The notes beneath the pieces are model-generated. The model worked only from the letters and a program-made list of their open reading frames with translations, was not told the origin of the DNA and ran no database searches. Positions 52,428-61,369 of a DNA stretch of 64,000 bases are shown here, piece by piece. The position numbers and the translations under genes are program-made. The stretch spans positions 124,001-188,000 of the forward strand of contig NZ_FVZE01000002.1 of assembly GCF_900168325.1 (NCBI RefSeq), in the 5' to 3' direction. The stretch comes from Novosphingobium mathurense. GTDB lineage: Bacteria; Pseudomonadota; Alphaproteobacteria; Sphingomonadales; Sphingomonadaceae. The stretch's first letter is position 1, and the number at the start of each line of letters is the position of its first letter.

Positions 52428-53612
52428 TTGAAACCCGTTCCGCGTTCGCCCTGGATCACGCTGCATCGCTACCTTGGCCTTGTAGCCATTCCGCTCCTGC
52501 TGCTTGCGGCGCTGACCGGTTGCGTGCTCAGCTTCATGCGGCCCATCGACACCTGGATCAACGCGGACCTCTTCGTGCAGCCGGCCTCTGGCACAGTGGG
52601 GGCGCCCGCGCCGGAGGTGGCGCCGCTGGTCGATCGCTTCGCCGCCCGTCACCCGGAATGGGTCGTGCGCGGCTTTCCTCTTGCCGTGGCGGATACCCGG
52701 CGGATTGCGGTCGATGTCGATCGCGCCGCGGGCTTCTCCGGGCCGCCGGTGGATCAGGTCTTCCTCGATCGCTTCAGCGGAGAACCGGCAGGGTCCCGGT
52801 CCTCGCAGGCCGCGTGGAACCGGCGTGGGGCGATGGAGCAGGTCATGGAACTGCATGCCCACCTGCTTGCCGGGCGCTGGGGGCGCTGGATCATGGGTAC
52901 GGTCGCGGTGCTCTGGCTGATCGGCCACGGCATCGGCTTCTATCTGACTTTCCCGCTCAAGCGCCCGTTCTGGAAGGGATGGAAGCGCAACTGGAGAGTC
53001 AGCTTCCGTTCGATGCTCGCAAAGTTCATGCTCGATTGGCACAAGGCGAGTGCGCTCTGGCTTTTCGTTCCGCTGACCGCGCTTGCGCTGACGTCGGTGG
53101 CGCTCAATTTCTTCGAAGAAGCCTATGCGCCGATGATCGAGGCGGCTTTCGGCGATGACGACCATGTCGCCCCGCCGGGCGAGAGAAGGGATGCGCCGCT
53201 CGATTTTGTCGGGGCCGTCGCCGCCGCGCGCGCCCACGCGATGCGCGAGGGGATCGACTGGCAGCCCGCCAGCGTCCTTGCAAAACCGGAAGAGGGCACG
53301 ATCGGCGTGACGATGACCGATGACGGCACCGTCAATTATCATCGTCTCGGCCCGATCTACTATTACTTCGACCGCGCCAGTCATGCCGTGGTCGAGACCT
53401 ATGACCCTTATCACGGCAACCGTTCGCTCGCGGGCTATCGCCTGCTCTACCCGCTGCACAGCGGCCGGGTGGGCGGCAATGTCACGATCCTGCTGATCTT
53501 CCTTTCCGGATTGGCGACAGCCGGGCTGTGCGTGACCGGGGTCTACGTCTGGTGGAAGAAGCGCAAGTCGCGTGTCGCTGCCCGGCGGGCTGCGGTTCTG
53601 CGCCGCGGCTGA
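52428..53612 (+). CDS. PepSY-associated transmembrane protein
   Basis: Inner-membrane protein of the PepSY_TM family. From a TTG at 52428, 394 residues begin KPVPRSPWITLHRYLGL, the usual short cytosolic N terminus with a conserved His, and have four hydrophobic segments. PepSY-like periplasmic regions lie between segments 1 and 2 (about 40-130) and after segment 3. An upstream in-frame GTG (52317) would place the start inside the ctrA terminator, so it is rejected. Family members are often linked to iron uptake or redox; here no iron gene is adjacent. Confidence 0.85.
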   Translation: MKPVPRSPWITLHRYLGLVAIPLLLLAALTGCVLSFMRPIDTWINADLFVQPASGTVGAPAPEVAPLVDRFAARHPEWVVRGFPLAVADTRRIAVDVDRAAGFSGPPVDQVFLDRFSGEPAGSRSSQAAWNRRGAMEQVMELHAHLLAGRWGRWIMGTVAVLWLIGHGIGFYLTFPLKRPFWKGWKRNWRVSFRSMLAKFMLDWHKASALWLFVPLTALALTSVALNFFEEAYAPMIEAAFGDDDHVAPPGERRDAPLDFVGAVAAARAHAMREGIDWQPASVLAKPEEGTIGVTMTDDGTVNYHRLGPIYYYFDRASHAVVETYDPYHGNRSLAGYRLLYPLHSGRVGGNVTILLIFLSGLATAGLCVTGVYVWWKKRKSRVAARRAAVLRRG

Positions 53613-53628
53613 GGCGGGCTGGGCCCGC

Positions 53629-54321
53629 TCAGACCAGCAAGGCGAGGATCGAAAGCAGCGCCGCCGTCGTGGCTGCATTGAGCGCCATGCCGAGGCTGGC
53701 CAGCGCGCCTGCAGTCGAATCGACCTGGAAGGCCCGCGCCGCGCCGATGCCATGGGCAGCAACGCCGACGGCAAATCCGCGCGCCCGGTAATCGCGCACC
53801 TTGAGCAGGTTGAGCAGCGGTGTGGCGAACATCGCGCCGATCACGCCCGCGAACAGCACGATCACGGCAGCAAGCGCAGGGACGCCGCCCAATTGCCCGG
53901 CTATGGCCATCGCAACCGGTGTGGTGGTCGCGCGCGGAGCGATGGAGGCGAGGACCTCGCGCGGCGCACCGAACAGGGCGAGGATGCCCACGGCGCTGAC
54001 GATGGAGGTGATCGCGCCCGCGCCGAGGGCGAGGACGATCGGCACGGCCAAACGGCGAATTCGCGCGCGCTGCGCCCAGATCGGCACGGCAAAGCCGACG
54101 ACTGCGGGGCCGAGCAGGAAGCTGATCGGGAAGGTGGCCTGCTGATAGGTCTCGTAAGGGGTGCCGGTCCACAGCAGCAGCGCGATCAGGACCGGGGTCG
54201 ACCACAGGACCGGGTGGAGCAGCGGGTGCCGGCCGGACCGCTTCGAGACGGTGTCGGTTGCTTCGAAAACACCCAGCGTCACGGCAAGCCAGAACAGCGA
54301 TGTCGTCAGCAAGTCGGTCAT
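53629..54321 (-). CDS. lrgB: LrgB/CidB family membrane protein
   Basis: Holin-like/antiholin system partner, 230 residues with about six hydrophobic helices. Family motifs are FLLGPAVVGFAVPIW, RATTTPVAMAI (RSVTTPIAM-like) and AHGIGAARAF. Its ATG overlaps the lrgA stop by 4 bp, so the pair is co-translated. Named for autolysis control in Staphylococcus, although in other bacteria LrgAB-type proteins act in pyruvate or glycolate export; its role here is unproved. Confidence 0.88.
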   Translation of the reverse strand: MTDLLTTSLFWLAVTLGVFEATDTVSKRSGRHPLLHPVLWSTPVLIALLLWTGTPYETYQQATFPISFLLGPAVVGFAVPIWAQRARIRRLAVPIVLALGAGAITSIVSAVGILALFGAPREVLASIAPRATTTPVAMAIAGQLGGVPALAAVIVLFAGVIGAMFATPLLNLLKVRDYRARGFAVGVAAHGIGAARAFQVDSTAGALASLGMALNAATTAALLSILALLV

Positions 54322-54698
54322 GCGGCGGTGTCCGCTTCGGTATCGACGGGGTCGTAGGGGCCGAAGCGGTTCAGCGCCCAGCGAAAGACGAGCGCCGTCA
54401 CGGCCATCGTCAGGACGGTCGAGACCACCGTCGCCACGACGAGACCGACCCCGTCCGCCTTGAGGGCAGCGCCTTCGTCGATCAGTCCGACCGCAGCGGG
54501 CACGAACATCACCGCGAGGTGCGCGGTCAGCCAGCCGGTCACCACTGTCAGGGTCGGACGTTCGCGCGGGACCAGGGCGAGCCAGGCAATAAGCAGGATC
54601 ATGCCGATCACTGAGCCGGGCAGCGCGAGTCCGGTCAGGCGGTGGACGATCTCTCCCAGAAGCTGGCAGGCGATCAGCAGGAATATCGTGCGCAACAT
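54318..54698 (-). CDS. lrgA: LrgA/CidA family membrane protein
   Basis: 126-residue, four-helix partner of LrgB. The chosen ATG at 54698 gives MLRTIFLLIACQLLGEIVHR; the family hallmark LPGSVIGMILL sits near residue 27 and FVPAAVGLID near 65. The frame upstream of this start has no similarity. It overlaps lrgB by 4 bp and is divergent from trmB. Confidence 0.88.
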   Translation of the reverse strand: MLRTIFLLIACQLLGEIVHRLTGLALPGSVIGMILLIAWLALVPRERPTLTVVTGWLTAHLAVMFVPAAVGLIDEGAALKADGVGLVVATVVSTVLTMAVTALVFRWALNRFGPYDPVDTEADTAA

Positions 54699-54851
54699 GG
54701 GTAGCGGCAGTCCTTCGCGGTTTGCGCTGTAGAACAGCGCATTGCGCTGCGTTGCAATGGCCTTTTTGGTCGCTCCCCGTGCCGCTCGCGAAACGGTTCC
54801 GATGATTGCCTCCATTGACCGCGGCGCACTTGCCTGCCAGTGGCGCGCGCC

Positions 54852-55568
54852 ATGACGGCTTACAAATCCGGCGATCCCACGACTCTCAACCGCCTCTATG
54901 GCCGCGCCAAGGGCAAGCCCCTGCGTGCGGGGCAACAGGCGCTGGTCGATAACCTGCTGCCGCAGATCGCGGTTCCTGCCGAAGGACCGGTCACGGCCGA
55001 GCGCCTGTTCGGAGAAGACTGCCCGCTCCATTTCGAGATCGGTTTCGGCGGCGGCGAACATTTGGCAAATCGCGCCGACATGCTGCCCGGCCACGGCTTC
55101 ATCGGTGCCGAACCGTTCCTCAACGGGGTGGCCCAGGCGCTGCTGCACGTCAGCGGTGACAATGGCGCGCATCCCCCGATCCCAAATGTGCGCATCCACC
55201 ATGGCGATGCGCTGGAGGTTCTCTCGCGCATTCCCGACGGGACGCTTTCGTTCCTCTACCTGCTGCATCCCGATCCCTGGCCCAAGGCCCGGCACGCCAA
55301 GCGGCGGATGATGAACGACGGACCGGTCGACATGTTCGCGGCCAAGCTAAAGCCCGGCGGCGAGTTCCGCTTCGGCACCGACCATGCCGTGTACCTGCGC
55401 CATGCGCTGATGGTCATGCAGCGCCATACCGACCAGTTCGAATGGCTTTGCGACAAGCCCGGCGACTTCCAGAGCCGTCCCGGCGGCTGGCCCGAAACCC
55501 GTTACGAGGCCAAGGCCCGCAACGTCTATGGCCACGAGGTCTGGTACTTCCGCTACCGCCGCAAGTAG
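54852..55568 (+). CDS. trmB: tRNA (guanine-N7-)-methyltransferase
   Basis: Methylates G46 of tRNAs. The 238 residues contain the SAM-binding motif EIGFGGGEHL, then HPDPWPKARHAKRRM, the TrmB signature, and GGEFRFGTDHAVYL. The ATG at 54852 is chosen; a GTG 12 nt earlier is an alternative, and neither has a clear ribosome-binding site. A terminator follows at 55604. Confidence 0.93.
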   Translation: MTAYKSGDPTTLNRLYGRAKGKPLRAGQQALVDNLLPQIAVPAEGPVTAERLFGEDCPLHFEIGFGGGEHLANRADMLPGHGFIGAEPFLNGVAQALLHVSGDNGAHPPIPNVRIHHGDALEVLSRIPDGTLSFLYLLHPDPWPKARHAKRRMMNDGPVDMFAAKLKPGGEFRFGTDHAVYLRHALMVMQRHTDQFEWLCDKPGDFQSRPGGWPETRYEAKARNVYGHEVWYFRYRRK

Positions 55569-55603
55569 GCCCGGTTCGCGACCGGTTGCCATCGCCGCAA
55601 ACG

Positions 55604-55640
55604 AAAAAGGCCCCGACGGCGATCGCCATCGGGGCCTTTT
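55604..55640. terminator. Bidirectional terminator between trmB and maeB
   Basis: GGCCCCGA/TCGGGGCC stem flanked by AAAAA on the left and TTTT on the right. It serves trmB on the plus strand and maeB on the minus strand. Confidence 0.9.
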
Positions 55641-55673
55641 CGTGTCCGGCCTGCGCCGGCTGCGCCGGCTGCG

Positions 55674-57935
55674 TCAGCCGACGATGCCGGCCGCCGCCAG
55701 AACCGCCGACGTCAGCACGTCCGGGGCGATAGCGGTCATCGGCACGATCTGGACGGGCAGTTCCATGCCCAGCAGCATCGGACCCACGGCGGTCGTTCCG
55801 CCGATCTCGCGCAGCAGCTTGGCCGAGATGTTGGCCGACTGCAGTCCCGGCATGATCAGCACGTTCGCCGGCGCGGTGAGGCGGCAGAAGGGATAGAGCG
55901 CCATGATCTTCGGATTGAGCGCGGCATCGGGGGCCATGTCGCCGTCATACTCGAAGCCGGGCTGTTCCTGGTCGAGGATGTGGACGGCATCGCGGATCGT
56001 GTCGAGCCAGCGACCGGCGGGGTTGCCGAAGGTCGAGTAGCTGAGGAAGGCAACGCGCGGTTCGTGGCCCAGGCGCCGGGCGACAGCTGCGGTTTCCTTG
56101 GCGATGACCGCCAGTTCCTCGGCGTTCGGGCGCTCGTTGATGGTCGTGTCGGCAAGGAACAGCGTCTGGTTCTTGCCCACCATCATGTGGATGCCGAAGG
56201 GCAGCTTGTCCTCGGCCGTGTCGAGCACGCGGCGCACGTCCTTCATCGACTGCGCGAAGGGCCGGGTCATGCCGGTGATCATCGCATCGCCGATGCCCAG
56301 CTTGAGCAGGCAGGCCGAGAAGATGTTGCGGTCGGTGTTGACCATGCGCTGCACGTCGCGCTGCAGGAAGCCGCGACGCTTGAGGCGCTCGTAGAGCATC
56401 TCGACCATCGGCGCGACATGCTGCGAGACCATCGAGTTCTCGATCTGGTAGCTTTCCGGATCGGCAACGCCGAGTTCGGCCATCTTGTCGAGCACGTGCT
56501 GGGTGCGGCCGACCAGGATCGGTTCACCATAGCCGAATTCGCGGTACTGGATCGCGGCGCGCAGCACGACTTCGTTCTCGCCCTCGGCGAAGATCATGCG
56601 CTTGGGGTTCGCCTTGACCTGAGCATAGACTTGGCTGAGCACCGAAGTGGTCGGGTTGAGGCGGCCCTTCAGTTCCTGGCGATAGGCGTCGAAGTCGGCG
56701 ATGTCGCGGCGGGCGACGCCCGATTCCATCGCCGCCTTGGCAACGGCCGAGGGAACGACTTCCATCAGGCGCGGGTCGAACGGCGCGGGGATGATGTACT
56801 CAAGGCCGAACTGCTGGGTTTCGCCGTAGGCAGCGGCCACTTCCTCGGGCACCTGCTCACGGGCCAGCTCGGCAATCGCGTGGGCCGCGGCGATCTTCAT
56901 TTCCTCGTTGATCGCCGTCGCATGGACATCGAGCGCGCCGCGGAAGATGAAGGGGAAGCCCAGTACGTTGTTGACCTGGTTCGGATAGTCCGAGCGGCCG
57001 GTCGCGACGATCGCGTCGGGACGCACTGCCTTGACTTCGGGCGGGGTGATTTCCGGGTCCGGGTTGGCCATGGCGAAGATGATCGGCTGATCGGCCATTG
57101 TCTTGATCATGTCCTGCGTGACCGCGCCCTTGGCCGAGAGGCCGAGGAACACGTCGGCGCCGACGATGGCTTCGGCCAGCGTGCGCTTGTCGGTCATGAC
57201 GGCATGGGCCGACTTGAACTGGTCGACCCGCTCGCGGCCGGGATAGATCACGCCGCGCGTATCGCAGACCAGCACGTTTTCGTGGCGCACGCCCATCGAC
57301 TTGATCAGCGAAGTGCAGGCCAGCGCCGAAGCGCCGGCGCCGTTCACCACGACCTTGATCTCATCGAGCTTGCGACCGGTCAGGTGGCAGGCGTTGATCA
57401 GGCCGGCAGCGGCGATGATCGCGGTGCCGTGCTGGTCGTCGTGCATGACCGGGATGTTCATGCGCTCGCGCAGGGCCTGTTCGATCAGGAAGCACTCGGG
57501 CGCCTTGATGTCTTCCAGGTTGATGCCGCCGAAGCTCGGCTCCATCATCGCGATGGCTTCGATCAGCGCTTCCGGATCTTCGCTGTTGAGCTCGATGTCG
57601 ATGGAATCGACGTCGGCGAAGCGCTTGAAGAGGACGGCCTTGCCTTCCATCACCGGCTTCGATGCCAGCGCGCCCAGGTTGCCCATCCCCAGGATCGCGG
57701 TGCCGTTGGAAATGACGGCAACCAGGTTGCCCTTCGCGGTATAATCGTATGCGGTCTGCGGGTCGTCGGCGATGGCCTGCACCGGTACGGCGACGCCGGG
57801 GGAGTAGGCGAGACTCAGGTCGCGCTGCGTCGCCATCGGTTTCGAGGCGATGATCTCGATCTTACCCGGACGGATCGTCTGGTGATAGAAGAGCGCCTCG
57901 CGCTCGGTGAATTGAACCCTGCTTTTTTCAGACAA
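55674..57935 (-). CDS. maeB: NADP-dependent malic enzyme with phosphotransacetylase-like domain
   Basis: Oxidatively decarboxylates malate to pyruvate. The 753-residue two-domain protein has an N-terminal malic enzyme part (YSPGVAVPVQAI, GMGNLGALASKPVMEGK, VVNGAGASALAC as the NADP fold) and a C-terminal phosphate-acetyltransferase-like part (from about 430; MIFAEGENEVVLRAA, FGNPAGRWLD) that is regulatory in this family. The start is a TTG at 57935 with the strong site GGAGG five nt upstream; no ATG fits the family start. The upstream 115 bp are shared with divergent mutS. Confidence 0.94.
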   Translation of the reverse strand: MSEKSRVQFTEREALFYHQTIRPGKIEIIASKPMATQRDLSLAYSPGVAVPVQAIADDPQTAYDYTAKGNLVAVISNGTAILGMGNLGALASKPVMEGKAVLFKRFADVDSIDIELNSEDPEALIEAIAMMEPSFGGINLEDIKAPECFLIEQALRERMNIPVMHDDQHGTAIIAAAGLINACHLTGRKLDEIKVVVNGAGASALACTSLIKSMGVRHENVLVCDTRGVIYPGRERVDQFKSAHAVMTDKRTLAEAIVGADVFLGLSAKGAVTQDMIKTMADQPIIFAMANPDPEITPPEVKAVRPDAIVATGRSDYPNQVNNVLGFPFIFRGALDVHATAINEEMKIAAAHAIAELAREQVPEEVAAAYGETQQFGLEYIIPAPFDPRLMEVVPSAVAKAAMESGVARRDIADFDAYRQELKGRLNPTTSVLSQVYAQVKANPKRMIFAEGENEVVLRAAIQYREFGYGEPILVGRTQHVLDKMAELGVADPESYQIENSMVSQHVAPMVEMLYERLKRRGFLQRDVQRMVNTDRNIFSACLLKLGIGDAMITGMTRPFAQSMKDVRRVLDTAEDKLPFGIHMMVGKNQTLFLADTTINERPNAEELAVIAKETAAVARRLGHEPRVAFLSYSTFGNPAGRWLDTIRDAVHILDQEQPGFEYDGDMAPDAALNPKIMALYPFCRLTAPANVLIMPGLQSANISAKLLREIGGTTAVGPMLLGMELPVQIVPMTAIAPDVLTSAVLAAAGIVG

Positions 57936-57960
57936 AGCGCACCTCCAGCTTTCGCCCGGA

Positions 57961-57993
57961 CCCCTAACGGATGTTTCCGTCACGCGATAGGGG
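57961..57993. repeat. Nested inverted repeat in the maeB/mutS divergent gap
   Basis: Outer CCCCTA/TAGGGG encloses inner ACGGA-TGTT-TCCGT. It lies 26-58 bp before the maeB start and could be an operator or a leader hairpin. Confidence 0.4.
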
Positions 57994-58050
57994 AAAGCAG
58001 CCCTGGTCACGCTTCACAACCACCGAAGCAGGGCGCTAACGCTTTTGGCC

Positions 58051-60654
58051 ATGAGTTCCGGCGCAACCCCAATGATGGCCCAGTATCTCACCTTGCGCGA
58101 GGTCGCGGGCGATTGCCTGTTGTTCTATCGCATGGGGGACTTCTTCGAACTGTTCTTCGAGGATGCCAAGAAGGCCTCGCAGATACTCGATATCGCGCTG
58201 ACGACGCGCGGTGAGCACCACGGCGCGCCGATCCCGATGTGCGGCGTACCGGTCCATTCGGCCGAGAGCTACCTCGCCCGCCTGATCAAGGCCGGCTGCC
58301 GCGTCGCCATCGCCGAGCAGACCGAGACGCCCGCCGAGGCCAAGAAGCGTGGCGGATCGAAGGCACTGGTAGCCCGCGATATCGTCCGCTTCGTCACCGC
58401 CGGCACCCTGACCGAGGAAGCCCTGCTCGAACCGCGGCGCGCCAACGTGCTGGCGGCGGCCTGCGAGGTGCGCGGTACGGTGGGCATCGCCGCCTGTGAC
58501 ATTTCCACCGGCCGCATGGAACTGGAAGAGTGCGCGCCCGAGCGTCTCGGTGCCGCACTGGCGCGGCTGGGCGCAAGCGAACTGGTGGTGCCCGACGGTT
58601 GGGAACTGGCGCCCGACGAAGCCATTGCCCGCTCGGGCCACGAGTTCTCCTCGGAAGGTGGGGAAGAGCGGCTCAAGATCATCCACGGCGTTGCCACGCT
58701 GGATGGCTTCGGCAGCTTCACGCGGCCCATGCTGGCTGCGGCAGGCGGGCTCATCGCCTACCTCGATCATGTCGGGCGCGGCGCGCTGCCGCTGCTGCTG
58801 CCGCCCGAGGCGCGCTCGGGCGAAGCGGCGCTGGCCATGGACGAGGCGACGCGGGCGAGCCTCGAAATCCTCGAATCGACGCAGGGTGGGCGCAAGGGCA
58901 GCCTGATCGACGCCGTCGACCGCTGCGTGACCGGTGCCGGTGCGCGCCAGCTTGCCGACGACCTGTCCGCCCCGCTGACCGATCGCCATGCCATTGCCGA
59001 GCGGCTCGAACTGGTCGAATGGCTGCACGACGATGCCATGCTGCGCGAGGACCTGCGCTCCGCCCTGCGCGCGTTGCCCGATGTCGGCCGCGCACTCGGG
59101 CGCGTGGTTGCCGGGCGCGGTAGCCCGCGAGACCTGGGACAGCTGCGCGACGGTTTGTCCGGTGCACGTGCAATCGGTGCGCGACTGGGCGAGCGCGACG
59201 CGCTTCCCGGCCTGCTCGAACGCCTGTTGCCTGACCTTGGCGGGCATGGGGAACTGGTAGACCATTTTGCTCGAGCGCTCGTCGCCTCGCCGCCGACCGA
59301 ACGCGGTCAGGGCGGCTACATCGCCGAAGGTTACGACGCCGCGCTCGATGAATTGCGCGTGACCTCGGGCAATGCCCGGCGCGCGATCGCCGCGCTCGAG
59401 GCGAAGTACCGGGACGAAACCGGCGTCACCGCGCTCAAGATCAAGCACAACAACGTGCTGGGCTACTTCATCGAAGTGCCTGCACGCCACGCGGACAAGC
59501 TGATGGAGGCGGACAGCGGCTTCTCGCACCGCCAGACTATGGCCGGGGCGATGCGCTTCAATGCCCTCGCGCTGCATGAGGAAGCGAGCCGTATCACCGA
59601 GGCGGGCGCCCATGCCCTCGCGGCCGAGGAAGCCCATTTCGAGGAACTGGTCGCCACGGCTGTGTCGGCGCGGCACCGGATCGCGAAAACCGCTGCCGCG
59701 CTGGCCCGCATCGACGTTGCGGCGGGGCAGGCCGAACGTGCGGCCGAGGGCGGCTGGGCCCGTCCGGAAGTGGTCGACGCGACCTGCCTCGAGATCGAGG
59801 GCGGCCGCCATCCGGTGGTCGAGGCGGCGTTGGCGATGCAGGGCGAACGCTTCGTGGCGAACGACTGCCGGCTGGGCACGCATGACCGCCTGTGGTTGAT
59901 CGGTGGCCCCAACATGGGCGGTAAGTCGACGTTCCTGCGCCAGAACGCGCTGATCGTCCTGCTGGCGCAGGCGGGCGGCTTCGTTCCCGCTGCCGCGGCC
60001 CGGATCGGCATGGTCGATCGCCTGTTCAGCCGGGTCGGTGCTTCGGACAACCTCGCACGCGGCCGCTCGACCTTCATGGTCGAGATGGTCGAGACTGCCG
60101 CGATTCTCGCACAGGCGACCGACCGCAGCTTCGTTATCCTCGACGAAGTGGGGCGCGGGACTTCCACCTATGACGGCCTCGCACTGGCCTGGGCGGTGGC
60201 CGAGGCCGTTCACGAAACCAACCGCTGCCGCTGCCTTTTCGCTACGCACTATCATGAGCTGGCGCGACTGGCGGAGACCTGCGAGGCGCTTTCGCTTCAC
60301 CATGTCCGCGCGCGCGAATGGAAGGGCGACCTCGTCCTGCTTCACGAACTGGCCGACGGTCCTGCCGACCGCAGCTACGGCCTTGCCGTGGCGCGTCTGG
60401 CCGGGGTGCCGCCCAAGGTCATCAGCCGCGCCAAGTCGGTTCTCGAGAAGCTGGAGAAAGGGCGGGCCGAGACCGGCGGGCTGGCAGCAGGTCTGGGCGA
60501 ACTGCCGCTCTTCGCAGCCGCGCAGGATCACCGTGAAGAACAGTGCGATACCTTGCGCGACAAGCTGCGCGATATGGACGTGGATGCCCTGAGCCCGCGC
60601 GATGCGCTGGAGGTGCTCTACGACCTGAAGCGCGAGGCGGGCACCGAAACTTAA
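58051..60654 (+). CDS. mutS: DNA mismatch repair protein MutS
   Basis: Recognises mismatched bases. The 867 residues from the ATG at 58051 show the mismatch-contact motif GDFFELF (Phe31, Glu33), a connector and lever region, and the ATPase with Walker A GGPNMGGKST (from Gly618), Walker B ILDEVGRGTS and the following DGLALAWAV, plus HYHELARL. The C-terminal tail is intact. A TTG two codons upstream is an alternative start. Confidence 0.96.
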   Translation: MSSGATPMMAQYLTLREVAGDCLLFYRMGDFFELFFEDAKKASQILDIALTTRGEHHGAPIPMCGVPVHSAESYLARLIKAGCRVAIAEQTETPAEAKKRGGSKALVARDIVRFVTAGTLTEEALLEPRRANVLAAACEVRGTVGIAACDISTGRMELEECAPERLGAALARLGASELVVPDGWELAPDEAIARSGHEFSSEGGEERLKIIHGVATLDGFGSFTRPMLAAAGGLIAYLDHVGRGALPLLLPPEARSGEAALAMDEATRASLEILESTQGGRKGSLIDAVDRCVTGAGARQLADDLSAPLTDRHAIAERLELVEWLHDDAMLREDLRSALRALPDVGRALGRVVAGRGSPRDLGQLRDGLSGARAIGARLGERDALPGLLERLLPDLGGHGELVDHFARALVASPPTERGQGGYIAEGYDAALDELRVTSGNARRAIAALEAKYRDETGVTALKIKHNNVLGYFIEVPARHADKLMEADSGFSHRQTMAGAMRFNALALHEEASRITEAGAHALAAEEAHFEELVATAVSARHRIAKTAAALARIDVAAGQAERAAEGGWARPEVVDATCLEIEGGRHPVVEAALAMQGERFVANDCRLGTHDRLWLIGGPNMGGKSTFLRQNALIVLLAQAGGFVPAAAARIGMVDRLFSRVGASDNLARGRSTFMVEMVETAAILAQATDRSFVILDEVGRGTSTYDGLALAWAVAEAVHETNRCRCLFATHYHELARLAETCEALSLHHVRAREWKGDLVLLHELADGPADRSYGLAVARLAGVPPKVISRAKSVLEKLEKGRAETGGLAAGLGELPLFAAAQDHREEQCDTLRDKLRDMDVDALSPRDALEVLYDLKREAGTET

Positions 60655-60677
60655 CTTCGGCGGCTTATGCTGTCGCC

Positions 60678-60875
60678 ATGATGTTCGGGCCGAAAATCTC
60701 CACCGTCTTCAGGAGCCGCTGGAATGCGCTGCTCTGGGCGGCTGGAATTCTGGCGACTGCCTATTGCACGGTGCCCGCGGCCGACCAGGCAGCGCAAAGC
60801 GAAAAGGCCAAGGTCGCCGCGAGCAAGGCCGAACATCGCAATCCCTGGGCCAAGGATACGACTGCCGCGCAGTGA
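60678..60875 (+). CDS. Small single-helix membrane protein
   Basis: 65-residue protein with one hydrophobic helix (about 16-31, LLWAAGILATAYC), a Cys at its end, an Ala/Lys-rich middle and the tail NPWAKDTTAAQ. It lies 23 bp after mutS and may be co-transcribed. Codon bias supports coding. No family recognised. A second ATG directly after the first is an equal start. Confidence 0.6.
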   Translation: MMFGPKISTVFRSRWNALLWAAGILATAYCTVPAADQAAQSEKAKVAASKAEHRNPWAKDTTAAQ

Positions 60876-60939
60876 GGCCGCCTGCAGGCGTCATGATCGT
60901 CCCGGGCCTGCCCGGAGGATGGAGCCTTCGGCTCGTTGC

Positions 60940-61257
60940 TCAGCTGTCGTCGTTGCCGAATTCCGCGTCGGCCACGCCTGCACGGCCATACCGGTTCTCC
61001 AGGTCGTCCATCGTCTCCTCGCCGCGATAGGCAGACATGTCGATGGTCCCGCTGGTGTCCATCTGCTTCATGTGGTCGACAAGGTCGGGCATGTCGGCAG
61101 GGTTGAGGCTGTTGGACAGCTTTTCGCTCTGGCCGAGGCCAAGTACCGGAAGCGAACGGTTCATCGCTCCTTCGGCTACCGACTGCGCCTGGGTTTCGGC
61201 GTCGGCCTGTTCGGCATTGATCGTCTCGGGGGCGAGATCGTCGGGACGTTGGGTCAT
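60940..61257 (-). CDS. Small acidic hypothetical protein with stress promoter
   Basis: 105-residue soluble protein, rich in Asp, Glu and Met, with no recognised domain and no signal peptide. Notable stretches are VLGLGQSEKLSNSLNPADMPD (about residues 40-60) and the C-terminal DDLENRYGRAGVADAEFGND. The start has GGAGAAGGAG just upstream. An exact EcfG promoter match (GGAAC-N17-CGTT) lies 24-49 bp upstream, so it is likely induced in the general stress response. The frame's upstream extension is not used. Confidence 0.7.
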   Translation of the reverse strand: MTQRPDDLAPETINAEQADAETQAQSVAEGAMNRSLPVLGLGQSEKLSNSLNPADMPDLVDHMKQMDTSGTIDMSAYRGEETMDDLENRYGRAGVADAEFGNDDS

Positions 61258-61280
61258 CGTGAAATCTCCTTCTCCGGAGT

Positions 61281-61306
61281 AACGGCCGGGGCGGGGGGAG
61301 CGTTCC
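61281..61306 (-). promoter_or_regulatory. EcfG promoter for the 105-residue protein gene
   Basis: On the minus strand GGAAC (61306-61302), a 17-nt spacer and CGTT (61284-61281). The site lies just after the hbd terminator and faces the gene start at 61257, implying a very short leader. Confidence 0.65.
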
Positions 61307-61309
61307 ACG

Positions 61310-61339
61310 AAAAACGACCCCGCCTCTGTAGAGACGGGG
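61310..61339 (-). terminator. Terminator after hbd
   Basis: On the minus strand CCCCGTCTC/GAGGCGGGG stem with 4-nt loop UACA, one G-T pair, followed by TCGTTTTT. It starts 31 bp after the hbd stop. Confidence 0.85.
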
Positions 61340-61369
61340 GCGTTATCGAATGGCGTATCCGGCGCGCGA

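Noticed and set aside
55651..55673. Short tandem repeat of CTGCGCCGG units near the maeB end
   Set aside because: Two and a half copies of a 9-mer that encodes the start of the terminator spacer region; too short and GC-biased to mean more.
55980..58214. 744-codon frame opposite maeB
   Set aside because: Shadow of maeB; it would also run across the maeB/mutS promoter gap.
58036..60531. 831-codon frame opposite mutS
   Set aside because: Shadow of mutS, without family features.
60879..60890. 12-bp palindrome CGCCTGCAGGCG after the small gene at 60678
   Set aside because: Single short palindrome in GC-rich DNA, no loop or T run and no partner sites.
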